Shown here: in pieces, positions 53,108 to 61,263 of the stretch
Numbering within the stretch: position 1 is the first letter of the stretch
How the letters are laid out: each line of letters starts with the position of its first letter
From: JAXLYX01 sp046351215
GTDB taxonomy: Bacteria > Myxococcota_A > Polyangia > Polyangiales > Houyiibacteriaceae
Length of the DNA: 64,000 nt
Assembly: GCA_046351215.1 (NCBI GenBank)
Contig: JAXLYX010000011.1
Coordinates: 1 to 64,000, forward strand
Reading direction: 5' to 3'
The notes under the pieces: generated by a model
The model's database searches: none
What the model was told of the DNA's origin: nothing
Seen by the model: the letters and a program-made list of their open reading frames with translations, nothing else
Program-made: the position numbers and the translations under genes

Positions 53108-54676
53108 GTGCGCTTCCTCGCCTCGGTTTCCCTGGCGGTGCTCGTCTCGGCCTGTGCAGCGAGCCCTCCGCGTGTCGTGGCCCCGACGACGGCGCTCGGA
53201 CCCTCCCGCGCGCTCTCCGGGCACGTGCGCTACGAGGCCCGGAGCGCGACTCCGACCGGCGTCTCCACCGCGATCGAGACGCGACCCGCGCGCTACGTCA
53301 CGCTCGTCTTCGTCGACGCGCAGGGCGTCGAGCGGGCGCGCGGTCGGAGCGACGGGGAGGGCGCCTACCGGGTGGACGTTCCCGCCGACGTCGCGCGGGT
53401 GCGCATCCTGTCGGAGGCGAGCGTCGACGGCTACGAGCTCTCGGTCAGCCCGGACGGCCGAGGACGCGGCACCCACGTCCTCGAGCGTCCGCTCGCGACG
53501 GACGCGACCACGCTCGACGTGCTCGCGCTCGACGCTTCGCCCGACGGGGAAGGCGGCGCGCTCCACCTGCTCGACACGATGCTGAGGGGCGCGCTGGCGG
53601 TCCACGAATGGACGGGCGCGCCCCTGCCGCCGCTCTACGCGTACTGGGCGCGCGGCGTGACGAGCACGTGGAGCTACTACCACGGCGAGCGCCCGGAGGG
53701 CTCGGGGCGCTTCTCGCTCGAGCTCATGGGCGGCGAGCGCGGCGCGCGGGAGACGACGGACACCGACGAGCACGACGAGCCGATCGTCCTGCACGAGGTC
53801 GGGCATTTCGTCTTCGACCGGCTCTCTTCCGACTCGTCGATGGGAGGCGATCACCCCGGCGGGACGCTGATCGATCCCGGTCTCTCCTGGGAGGAGGGGC
53901 GTGCCACCTGGTTCGCCGGCGTGGTGCTGGGCTCGCCGCGGTACCGCGACACGATCGGCATGGAGCCCCGCGGGCAGCTGCGCGTCGACCGCGACCTCGA
54001 GCGCCGAGAGAGCGGTCCGATCGGCATCGGCTCGGAGTCGACCGTGATGGAGGTGCTCTGGGACCTCTCCGACGGGAGCCCGGGCCTCCCCGATCGCGAC
54101 GACGACGGGGTCGCCCTCGCGCCGGCCGACCTGATGCGCGCCATGATCGACCTCGGCCGGACGCCCGGGGCCTATCCCTGCCTCGCCACCTTCCTGACCT
54201 ACCTGGTCGAGCGGGGGATCGTCGGTCGGCCCGCGCTCGCGGACATGCTCGGCCGGGGCGGCCATCCGGCCGGCCTCCTGCCGCCCGCGGGCGAGGTGCC
54301 CTGGCCCCTCGCCCTCGCCCTCGGGGCGCCGGTCGCGGGCAAGATCGACGGGCTCACCGAGCCGGCCCCGAGCGGCGGTCCGGCCCGCCCCCAGAACGGC
54401 CTCGACGCCGTCCGGTCGTACCGGCTCGAGATCCCCGTGCGGGGCTGGCTCGAGCTCGAGCTCCGGATCGACGGCAGCGGCCGCGCGGCCGATCGGCAGG
54501 ACCTCGACCTCGAGCTGCGCTCGATCCGCGCCGACCTCCTCGGCAGCTCGCGGGAGGAGGAGAAGGTCGAGCGGCTCGGGCGCTTCGTCGAGCCCGGATA
54601 TTACGTCGTCGTGGTCCGGGACGGGGGACAGGGGAACCGGGCCGGCTACCGCCTGACGGCGACGATGGGCCGGTGA
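53108..54676 (+). CDS. Lipoprotein with metallopeptidase HExxH motif
   Basis: A 522-residue predicted lipoprotein (lipobox LVSAC, Cys16; GTG start). A carboxypeptidase-regulatory-like beta domain (about residues 35-140; HVRYEARSATPTG, RGRSDGEGAYRVDVP) precedes a region with VLHEVGHFVFDRL (HExxH) and, about 50 residues later, SWEEGRATWFAG, whose Glu could be the third zinc ligand, the gluzincin arrangement. The C-terminal 120 residues look like a beta-rich PPC-type domain. It is a probable exported zinc peptidase; family membership beyond this is not certain. Confidence 0.75.
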   Translation: MRFLASVSLAVLVSACAASPPRVVAPTTALGPSRALSGHVRYEARSATPTGVSTAIETRPARYVTLVFVDAQGVERARGRSDGEGAYRVDVPADVARVRILSEASVDGYELSVSPDGRGRGTHVLERPLATDATTLDVLALDASPDGEGGALHLLDTMLRGALAVHEWTGAPLPPLYAYWARGVTSTWSYYHGERPEGSGRFSLELMGGERGARETTDTDEHDEPIVLHEVGHFVFDRLSSDSSMGGDHPGGTLIDPGLSWEEGRATWFAGVVLGSPRYRDTIGMEPRGQLRVDRDLERRESGPIGIGSESTVMEVLWDLSDGSPGLPDRDDDGVALAPADLMRAMIDLGRTPGAYPCLATFLTYLVERGIVGRPALADMLGRGGHPAGLLPPAGEVPWPLALALGAPVAGKIDGLTEPAPSGGPARPQNGLDAVRSYRLEIPVRGWLELELRIDGSGRAADRQDLDLELRSIRADLLGSSREEEKVERLGRFVEPGYYVVVVRDGGQGNRAGYRLTATMGR

Positions 54677-54756
54677 CGCGGTCGCCCCAGGAGGCGCCCG
54701 AGGAGGCGCCCGGCCTCGCTTGACCCGCCCGACACCCCACGACCACACTCCGGCCC

Positions 54757-55404
54757 ATGAAGATCTTCATCGACACCGCCGACCTCGGCGAGATCCGCGA
54801 CGCGGCGGCCATGGGCCTCGTCGACGGCGTGACCACGAACCCCTCCCTGATCGCCAAGACCGGCCGTCCGATGAAGGACGTCGTCCGCGACATCTGCGAG
54901 ATCGTCGACGGTCCGATCAGCGCGGAAGTCATCGCCACGGACTACGAGGGCATCGTCCGCGAGGGCCGCGAGCTCGCGAAGATGCACCCGAACATCGTCG
55001 TGAAGGTCCCGCTCATCGCGGACGGCATCAAGGCCGTGCGCACGTTCTCGTCGGAGGGCATCAAGACGAACGTCACCCTCTGCTTCAGCCCGACGCAGGG
55101 CCTCCTCGCGGCGAAGGCCGGAGCGACCTACATCAGCCCGTTCATCGGTCGCATCGACGACATCAGCGGGGACGGCATGGAGCTGATCGAGCAGCTCGTC
55201 ACGATCTACCAGAACTACGATCTGCCGACCCAGGTGCTGGCGGCGAGCATCCGTCATCCGGTGCACGTGGTGCAGGCGGCCCTCGTCGGCGCGCATTGCG
55301 GGACCATGCCTCACAAGGTCATCCACCAGCTGCTCAAGCATCCGCTGACGGACGCGGGGCTGGCCCAGTTCCTGGCCGACGCGAAGAAGATCCCGACCTC
55401 GTGA
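54757..55404 (+). CDS. TalC/FSA-type transaldolase-family aldolase
   Basis: A 215-residue protein of the short transaldolase/fructose-6-phosphate aldolase family. The Schiff-base Lys is in NIVVKVPLIADGIKAV; MKIFIDTADLGEIRDA at the N-terminus, VTTNPSLIAKTG and ASIRHPVHVVQAAL are the remaining conserved blocks. The length is exactly that of the subfamily. It would run either the transaldolase step of the pentose phosphate pathway or a related aldol reaction. It is the first gene of a four-gene rightward unit whose members all overlap by GTGA or ATGA. Confidence 0.93.
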   Translation: MKIFIDTADLGEIRDAAAMGLVDGVTTNPSLIAKTGRPMKDVVRDICEIVDGPISAEVIATDYEGIVREGRELAKMHPNIVVKVPLIADGIKAVRTFSSEGIKTNVTLCFSPTQGLLAAKAGATYISPFIGRIDDISGDGMELIEQLVTIYQNYDLPTQVLAASIRHPVHVVQAALVGAHCGTMPHKVIHQLLKHPLTDAGLAQFLADAKKIPTS

Positions 55405-55928
55405 TCCGACTCGCCGCTGCGATGCTGCTCGCGGCGGGCGTCTCGGGCGCCGGGACCGCACGTGCCGAGTGGCAGCCGGAGACGGCGGCCTCGGCGGCGG
55501 TGCTCTTCCGCTCCGAGGCGCTCGGCGGTGGGCGGGCCTACGGAGCCCGGTTCACGGTCGACGCCTGGCAGACGCTGGGGCTCGCCCGGCTCGGGCTCGT
55601 GGCGGGCATCGGCTTCCTCGGCGGCGGCTCCGATGCCGACGCGCGTACGTACGTGCCGTTCGGTCTCTCGCTCGGCGTCGCCGAGCGGCGCCACACGGTC
55701 GGCTACGACCTCCGCGTACGGGGCGGGCCGTGGTTCGGAGCGACCGACGCCGGGCTCGCCGTCGGGGCCTTCGTCGACGCCGCGGCGCATCTCTCGTTCC
55801 GGCTCACCGCGGCCCTCTCGCTGACCGCCGGCCTCGAGACCCAATTCCTCTTCGCCCACGGGAACGCCCTGGTGTTCGCTCCGGCGGTCTCGCTCGTCTT
55901 CACGCCCGGGTCGGAGAGCGCTCCGTGA
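55401..55928 (+). CDS. Small exported beta-barrel-like protein
   Basis: A 175-residue protein with a signal peptide (about residues 1-22, ending GTARA; GTG start). The mature part is Gly- and aromatic-rich with alternating strands (LARLGLVAGIGFLGGG, YVPFGLSLGVAERRHTVGYDL, LSLTAGLETQFLF), as in small eight-stranded outer membrane barrels. No family assigned. It overlaps the transaldolase stop by GTGA and the Nudix start by GTGA, an odd place for an envelope gene between three cytosolic enzymes. Confidence 0.72.
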   Translation: MIRLAAAMLLAAGVSGAGTARAEWQPETAASAAVLFRSEALGGGRAYGARFTVDAWQTLGLARLGLVAGIGFLGGGSDADARTYVPFGLSLGVAERRHTVGYDLRVRGGPWFGATDAGLAVGAFVDAAAHLSFRLTAALSLTAGLETQFLFAHGNALVFAPAVSLVFTPGSESAP

Positions 55929-56605
55929 GGGACCGGCTGCCCCCCTTGCCCGGGATCGGGGTCGCGCTCGTCGAGGACGCGACCGGGCGATCGCGGCTCG
56001 ACGAGGGCTTCCTCACGCTCCGGCGCCTCCGGCTCGAGAATCGCTACGCGGACGGCGCGCGCTCGGCCTCCTACGCGTACGACGTGGTCGAACGCGAGGC
56101 GCTGGACGCGGTCTGCGTCCTGCTCTCCGCGCCCGGGCCGGACGAGCCCTTCGTGCTCCTCCGCTCGGCGCTCCGGCCGCCGCTCGCGTTCCGCGCGGGG
56201 CGTCCGCTCCCGCTCCCGCACGCGCATGGCGAGGTGCTCTGGGAGCTGCCCGCGGGTCTGGTCGAGCACGACGAGGTCGGCGACGTGGGCCTCCGCCGCT
56301 GCGCGTCGCGCGAGGTCCTCGAGGAGACCGGCTTCTCCCTCGAGCCCGAGGCGTTCGAGGCGCTCGGGGCCCCCGTGTTCCTCTCGCCCGGGGTGATCGC
56401 CGAGAAGGTGCATTTCCTCGCGGCCCGCGTGGAGCCGTCGCTCCGCGGCCTCCCGACCGAGGACGGGACGCCGACCGAGGAGCGGGCGGAGATCGCCATG
56501 ATTCCCTTGTCCGAAGCGCTCGCCGCGTGCGAGCGTGGAGAGATCGCGGACGCGAAGACGGAGCTCGGACTCCTGCGCTTCGCTCGCGCGAGAGGGACTC
56601 GATGA
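55925..56605 (+). CDS. Nudix hydrolase
   Basis: A 226-residue Nudix protein. The box is present as PAGLVEHDEVG followed by REVLEETGF, with four extra residues between its first Glu and the RE compared with the standard GX5EX7REUXEEXGU spacing, so one loop is expanded. The N-terminal half (RLRLENRYADGARSASYAYDVVER) resembles ADP-ribose pyrophosphatase-type Nudix domains. It is coupled by GTGA to the upstream gene and by ATGA to the NAD kinase gene, which suggests a role in pyridine nucleotide or ADP-ribose metabolism (inference). Confidence 0.87.
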   Translation: MRDRLPPLPGIGVALVEDATGRSRLDEGFLTLRRLRLENRYADGARSASYAYDVVEREALDAVCVLLSAPGPDEPFVLLRSALRPPLAFRAGRPLPLPHAHGEVLWELPAGLVEHDEVGDVGLRRCASREVLEETGFSLEPEAFEALGAPVFLSPGVIAEKVHFLAARVEPSLRGLPTEDGTPTEERAEIAMIPLSEALAACERGEIADAKTELGLLRFARARGTR

Positions 56606-57498
56606 CCGGCGCTCGCCTCCCCAAGGACGCTCCCCGCGTGCTCGTCGTCTACAAGCGCTCCACCTACGAGCGCTACGGCGGACGGAAGAACGAGCGCGTC
56701 GCGAAGCTCCTGCGCCGCGGCGACGTGACGGTCGCGCACCTCCGCGAGGCCCACGACGCGCATCGGGACACGATCGAGCGTGCGCGCAAGGCGCTCCACG
56801 GCATGCGGGTGCGCGCCGTCTTCGAGCACCACCACGATCCGAAGCCGGACGACCACTGGGACCTCGTGGTCACGCTCGGAGGGGACGGGACGCTGCTCTG
56901 GACCTCGCACATGGTCGGGCCCCACACCCCGATGGTCGCGATCAACAGCGCGCCGATCACGAGCGTCGGCTACTTCTGCGCCGGACCCGGCACCGCGGTC
57001 GCCGATCTGCTCGGGCACGCGCTCGAAGGTCGCCTCGAGCGCACCGTGCTCACGCGCATGCGGGTGGTCGTCGACGGACGCGTCATCTCGAAGCGGATCC
57101 TGAACGACGTCCTCTTCTGCCACGAGTGCCCGGCCTCCTCGACCCGGTACGTGATCGGCCACCGCGGCGTGGAGGAGGAGCAGCTCTCGAGCGGGCTCTG
57201 GGTCGGTCCCGCGGCCGGCTCGACGGCGGCCCAGCATTCCGCGGGCGGCAAGGTGCTCCCCGTGCGCTCGCGCAAGCTGCAGTACGTCGTCCGGGAGCCC
57301 TACCACGGCATCGGCATGCGCTATCGGCGCACCCGAGGGCTCGTCTCGCCGAGCGAGGTGCTCGTGGTGAAGAGCAAGATCCGCGAGGGCATGCTCTTCC
57401 TCGACGGGCACAACAAGACCCAGGCGGTCGACATCGGCAGCACGATCGAGCTCTCGGTCTCGGACGAGCCCCTCATCCTGCTCGGCATGCGGCGCTGA
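56602..57498 (+). CDS. NAD kinase family protein
   Basis: A 298-residue ATP-NAD kinase-fold protein that would make NADP from NAD. The signature VTLGGDGTLLWTSH (GGDG) and the following SVGYFCAG are clear; ILNDVLFCHECPAS occupies the NE/D motif region, and PAAGSTAAQHSAGG provides the Gly-rich phosphate segment. It is slightly longer at the N-terminus than E. coli NadK. Its ATG overlaps the Nudix stop (ATGA). A second copy elsewhere in the genome is possible, as the motif spacing is somewhat divergent. Confidence 0.87.
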   Translation: MTGARLPKDAPRVLVVYKRSTYERYGGRKNERVAKLLRRGDVTVAHLREAHDAHRDTIERARKALHGMRVRAVFEHHHDPKPDDHWDLVVTLGGDGTLLWTSHMVGPHTPMVAINSAPITSVGYFCAGPGTAVADLLGHALEGRLERTVLTRMRVVVDGRVISKRILNDVLFCHECPASSTRYVIGHRGVEEEQLSSGLWVGPAAGSTAAQHSAGGKVLPVRSRKLQYVVREPYHGIGMRYRRTRGLVSPSEVLVVKSKIREGMLFLDGHNKTQAVDIGSTIELSVSDEPLILLGMRR

Positions 57499-57507
57499 CG
57501 CGGAGGC

Positions 57508-58083
57508 TCAGGAGAAGGGCCAGAACCCGCGCTTCTTCTTCGGCGCAGGTGCGTCCGTGGGCTCGCGCGACGCGAGCTCGGCGATCGAGGCCGCCGTCAG
57601 CGTGCGGACGAAGTGCTTCGGCCCGTCCGAGGTGGCCGTGAGGAACGGGAGGTTCAGCTCGGCTCGCTCCGAGGTGCGGAGCGTCTCGACGACCCCGAAG
57701 TAGCCTTCGGCGAGGCGGGACATCGCCATGGCCTCGCGTGTGATGAGAGCGCCGCTCTCCTTCTCGAATTCGGCAGCGAGCGCGAGGGCGACGCGCGCCA
57801 TGGCGTCGGACTCGCCGAGCTTGCCGAGGTGCGCCCGAGCCGCTCGGACGAGGGCGTCGCGAGGCTCGACCCCGTTCGTCAGCTCCGCTGCGAGCGCCTG
57901 GCAGAAGGCGGCCCGCGCCGACGCGGGGAGGCCCGAGGGATGCTCGTCTCCGCTCGGTGCGGCCGTCGCCGTGCCGGTCGAGAGCGAGGTCGAGGCCCCG
58001 CAGAAGAGGCAGGTCACGAGCGCGCCGCCCGGTGTGGGCGTCGGGAGCGGGGCGCCGCAGCGCGGGCAGACGAGGAGACGCAT
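57508..58083 (-). CDS. Zinc-ribbon protein of unknown function
   Basis: A 191-residue protein whose first 30 residues form a zinc ribbon (CPRCGAPL...CLFCGAS). The rest is helical, Ala-rich, with no transmembrane segment, ending in the basic PKKKRGFWPFS. Such N-terminal ribbons recur in this window's Ser/Thr kinases. I do not recognise a family. It is leftward, 71 nt downstream of the polyphosphate:AMP phosphotransferase gene, and may be co-transcribed with it. Confidence 0.72.
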   Translation of the reverse strand: MRLLVCPRCGAPLPTPTPGGALVTCLFCGASTSLSTGTATAAPSGDEHPSGLPASARAAFCQALAAELTNGVEPRDALVRAARAHLGKLGESDAMARVALALAAEFEKESGALITREAMAMSRLAEGYFGVVETLRTSERAELNLPFLTATSDGPKHFVRTLTAASIAELASREPTDAPAPKKKRGFWPFS

Positions 58084-58154
58084 CGAGCCGGGATCCTACG
58101 GATCCCGGCTCCTGAGCGCCACCGTGCACCGCCCGTGCGAGGGGCGACCCCGAC

Positions 58155-59633
58155 TCAGAGCACGTTCTCGACGGCCTTCGCGAGCGTGCGCAGCACCTTG
58201 ATGCGCGCGTGGTACTTGTCGTTGGCCTCGACCAGCGTCCAAGGAGCGATCTCCGTGCTCGTCCGATCGACCATGTCGCTCACGGCGCGCTTGTAGAGGT
58301 CCCACTTCTCGCGGTTGCGCCAGTCCTCTTCGGTGATCTTGAAGCGCTTGTAGCCGACCTTCTCGCGCTCCTTGAAGCGCCGGAGCTGCTCCTCCGCGCT
58401 CGTCGCCAGCCAGAACTTCACGACGACGACGCCGTTCTTCACCATCTGCTCCTCGAAGTCGTTGATCTCCGAGTAGGCGCGCATCCAGTCGTACTCGCTG
58501 CAGAAGCCCTCGACGCGCTCGACCAGCACGCGGCCGTACCACGAGCGGTCGAAGATCGTCATGCGGCCTTTGCGGGGGAGCTGCCGCCAGAAGCGCCAGA
58601 GGTACGGCTGTGCACGCTCGTCCTCGGAGGGCGCGGCGACGGGGACGATGTCGTACTGGCGCGCGTCGAGCGCGGCGGTGACGCGACGGATCGCACCGCC
58701 CTTGCCGGCTGCGTCGTTGCCCTCGAAGACGGCGACGACGGCGTGCTTCTTCAGCTTCGGCTCGCGGAACAGCATGTTCAGCTTGCCCTGCCACTCCTCG
58801 AGCTCCTTCTCGTACTTCTTCTTCGTCAGGCTCTGCCCGAGGTCGAGCCGGTCGATGATCTGCACGCCGTCGATCGGCGGGAGCAGCGGGGCCGCGTCCG
58901 GGAGCTTCGTGGTCTTCTCCTTGCGGTCGAGACGCGCGCGGATGCCCTTCAGGATCTGGGTGCCCACGGTGAGCCCGCGGTACTCGGGATCCTTGCCTTC
59001 CACGACCACCCAGGGGGCCTCGCCCGTGCTCGTCTCGCGCAGCGTGTGCTCGGACCACTTCCGGAACTTGTCGTAGTGCTGGAAGTTCTTCCAATCCTGC
59101 TCCGAGACGCGCCAACGCGTCTTCGGATCCTTCTGCAGGGCCTTGAAGCGCTTCTCCTGCTGCTCCTTCGAGAGGTGGAACCAGAACTTGAGCAGCAGCG
59201 CGCCCTCGTCGGCGAGCATCTTCTCGAAGCGGTTGATCTGCTCGATCGACTGGTCGAGCTGCGCCGTCTTCGTGTTGCCCATGACGCGATCGACGATCGG
59301 CGCCGTGTACCAGGACCCGAAGAAGATGCCGATGCGACCCTTCGGCGGCAGTGCCCGCCAGAAGCGGTACATCCACGGACGCTCGCTCTCCTCGTCGCTC
59401 GGAGCCGAGAACGCGCGCGTGATGACGAGGCGTGGATCCATCCATTCGTTGAGGAGGTTGACCGTCTCGCCCTTGCCGGCGCCGTCCACGCCGCTGATCA
59501 GGATGACGACCGGGAACTTCGCGGCCTCCTTCAGATCGTACTGAGCGTCGAGCAGCGCCTCGCGCAGCTTCGGTGCCTCCTTCTTCCAGGTGGCCTTGTC
59601 GATCTTGTGGCCGATCTCGGCGGATTCGAACAT
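58155..59633 (-). CDS. pap: Polyphosphate:AMP phosphotransferase (two-domain PPK2)
   Basis: A 492-residue protein with two PPK2 domains in tandem (about residues 1-245 and 255-492), the arrangement of polyphosphate:AMP phosphotransferase, which makes ADP from AMP using polyphosphate. Walker A motifs are GVDGAGKGE and GNDAAGKGG; lid regions with RFWRALPPKGRIGIFFGSWY and RFWRQLPRKGRMTIFDRSWYGR are seen in both halves, and the second half keeps more canonical residues. The ATG at 59633 (MFESAEIG) was used; an upstream ATG at 59663 is less likely. Class assignment is by domain count. Confidence 0.92.
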   Translation of the reverse strand: MFESAEIGHKIDKATWKKEAPKLREALLDAQYDLKEAAKFPVVILISGVDGAGKGETVNLLNEWMDPRLVITRAFSAPSDEESERPWMYRFWRALPPKGRIGIFFGSWYTAPIVDRVMGNTKTAQLDQSIEQINRFEKMLADEGALLLKFWFHLSKEQQEKRFKALQKDPKTRWRVSEQDWKNFQHYDKFRKWSEHTLRETSTGEAPWVVVEGKDPEYRGLTVGTQILKGIRARLDRKEKTTKLPDAAPLLPPIDGVQIIDRLDLGQSLTKKKYEKELEEWQGKLNMLFREPKLKKHAVVAVFEGNDAAGKGGAIRRVTAALDARQYDIVPVAAPSEDERAQPYLWRFWRQLPRKGRMTIFDRSWYGRVLVERVEGFCSEYDWMRAYSEINDFEEQMVKNGVVVVKFWLATSAEEQLRRFKEREKVGYKRFKITEEDWRNREKWDLYKRAVSDMVDRTSTEIAPWTLVEANDKYHARIKVLRTLAKAVENVL

Positions 59634-59693
59634 GGCTGGCTTCCCCTTCGCTCTCTGGTCCACGACCAGGCTAATGCTTCCGTCGGGCCTTCG

Positions 59694-61250
59694 TCACTCC
59701 CGACCTTCTTCGAGCTCTTCGACGAGCGGCGCGACGGCCGGGATGGCCCGCATCGCCGTCACGAACGCGCGCGACCGCTCGCCCAGGGTCTTCTGGAGCG
59801 CCTCGAGCTCGTCGCCCGTCTGCTTCAGGGAGGCGTCCGCGTGGCCGCGCCGCGCGTCCGTCTCCGCCTCCGTCTCTCCGGACTTCTTGCGCAGGACCTC
59901 GATCTGGAATTCGAGGTCCTTCACCTCGAGCTCCTTCGCCGCCACGAGCTCCTGTGCCTGGCGGAGCTCCGCGCGCGCGATCGAGAGGTCCGCGCCGAGC
60001 TCGTGGACGGCGTGGCCGAGGCGCTCGCGCGCGTCCCTCGACTCCGCCTCGAGCCGATCGAGCTCGCGCTGGTGCGTGACGCGCTGGTCCCGGAGGGCGG
60101 CGAGCTGCTCGAGGATCGAGCGGACGTCTTCGACGAGTCCCGCGAGCTCCGGGGGCGGCGTCGTCTCCGGGAACGCGCGACGGAGCATGTGCTGGAACAC
60201 GAGGGCCCGTCGCTCCCAGCGCTCGAGCGTGACCGGCGGGAGCGAATGCACCGGGCGCGGCTCGGCCGGCGGGGTGACCGCCCCCGCGGCGGCGGCCTCC
60301 GCCTCCTCCGGCGAGGGCACCGGGGCGCCTTCCCGCGCGACGGTCTCGAGCGCCCGGACGACCGCATGCGCGTCGACCGGGCGCGCGGCGGGATCCTTCG
60401 CGAGTAGGCTGTCGATCAGCTCGTCGAGCGCCGACGGGCATTCCTTCACCAGGGAGGAGGCCTTGGGCGGCGCCTGCTCCATGTGCGCGACGAGGTAGCC
60501 GGGCAGGTCCTTCGACACGAACGGAGGACGGCCCGTGACCATCTCGAAGAGCATCACGCCGAAGGAGTAGAGGTCGCTCGGCGCTCCGCTCTCGACGCCC
60601 TTGATGCGCTCCGGCGCGAGGTACTGCGGCGTGCCGATCAGCGAGCCGACCGCCGTGAGCCTGGCCTCCTTCTTCGACCTCGCGATGCCGAAGTCGACGA
60701 GCTTGGCGTGCCACGCGCCGTCCGCGCGCTTCGAGACGAAGGCGTTCTCGGGCTTCAGGTCGCGGTGCACGATGCCGAGGTCGTGGGCGCGTGCGAGTCC
60801 ACGCGCCATCTGCGTCGCGAGCTCGACGGCGAGGGCGATCGGGATCGGTCCCTGCTCGACGAGCTTGCTGAGGGGCTTGCCGTCGAGCAGCTCCATCACG
60901 AGGAACGGACACCCGTCCTCGGTCTCGCCGAAGTCGTAGATCTCGATGACGTTCTCGTGGGCGATCGTGGCCGCGCTCTTCGCCTCGCGTCGGAACCGCT
61001 CGCGGAGCGTGTCGTCGTGCGAGAGGTGCTTGTGGAGGATCTTCACCGCGAGGGGGCGCTCGATCAGCGTGTGGTGGGCGCGGTAGACCGTCGCCATGCC
61101 GCCTTCGCCGATCGCCTTCTCGAGGAAGTAACGGCCGCCGACGAGGTGTCCGACCCTCGGGTCGGCCGACTCCTCGAGCTTCGCTCCGTCGACGATGCAC
61201 GTCTCTTCGTCTTCGTGGTACTCGAGATGGCACTTGGGGCAGACGCGCAC
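59694..61250 (-). CDS. Soluble Ser/Thr protein kinase with N-terminal Cys ribbon and C-terminal coiled coil
   Basis: A 518-residue Hanks-type kinase. The N-terminal CPKCHLEYHEDEETC looks like a half zinc ribbon. The kinase domain (about residues 38-295) has GEGGMATVY, VKILHKHL, IVHRDLKPEN, VDFGIAR and LAPERIKG, all catalytic residues present. After a Pro/Ala linker comes a heptad-rich helical tail (about 345-500; LDRLEAESRDARERL, AAKELEVKDLEFQIEVL). It starts at GTG 61250 with GGAGG nearby, 13 nt after the stop of the transporter-HEAT-cNMP gene, so the two form an operon. Confidence 0.93.
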   Translation of the reverse strand: MRVCPKCHLEYHEDEETCIVDGAKLEESADPRVGHLVGGRYFLEKAIGEGGMATVYRAHHTLIERPLAVKILHKHLSHDDTLRERFRREAKSAATIAHENVIEIYDFGETEDGCPFLVMELLDGKPLSKLVEQGPIPIALAVELATQMARGLARAHDLGIVHRDLKPENAFVSKRADGAWHAKLVDFGIARSKKEARLTAVGSLIGTPQYLAPERIKGVESGAPSDLYSFGVMLFEMVTGRPPFVSKDLPGYLVAHMEQAPPKASSLVKECPSALDELIDSLLAKDPAARPVDAHAVVRALETVAREGAPVPSPEEAEAAAAGAVTPPAEPRPVHSLPPVTLERWERRALVFQHMLRRAFPETTPPPELAGLVEDVRSILEQLAALRDQRVTHQRELDRLEAESRDARERLGHAVHELGADLSIARAELRQAQELVAAKELEVKDLEFQIEVLRKKSGETEAETDARRGHADASLKQTGDELEALQKTLGERSRAFVTAMRAIPAVAPLVEELEEGRE

Positions 61251-61263
61251 GGGATCCTCCGTC

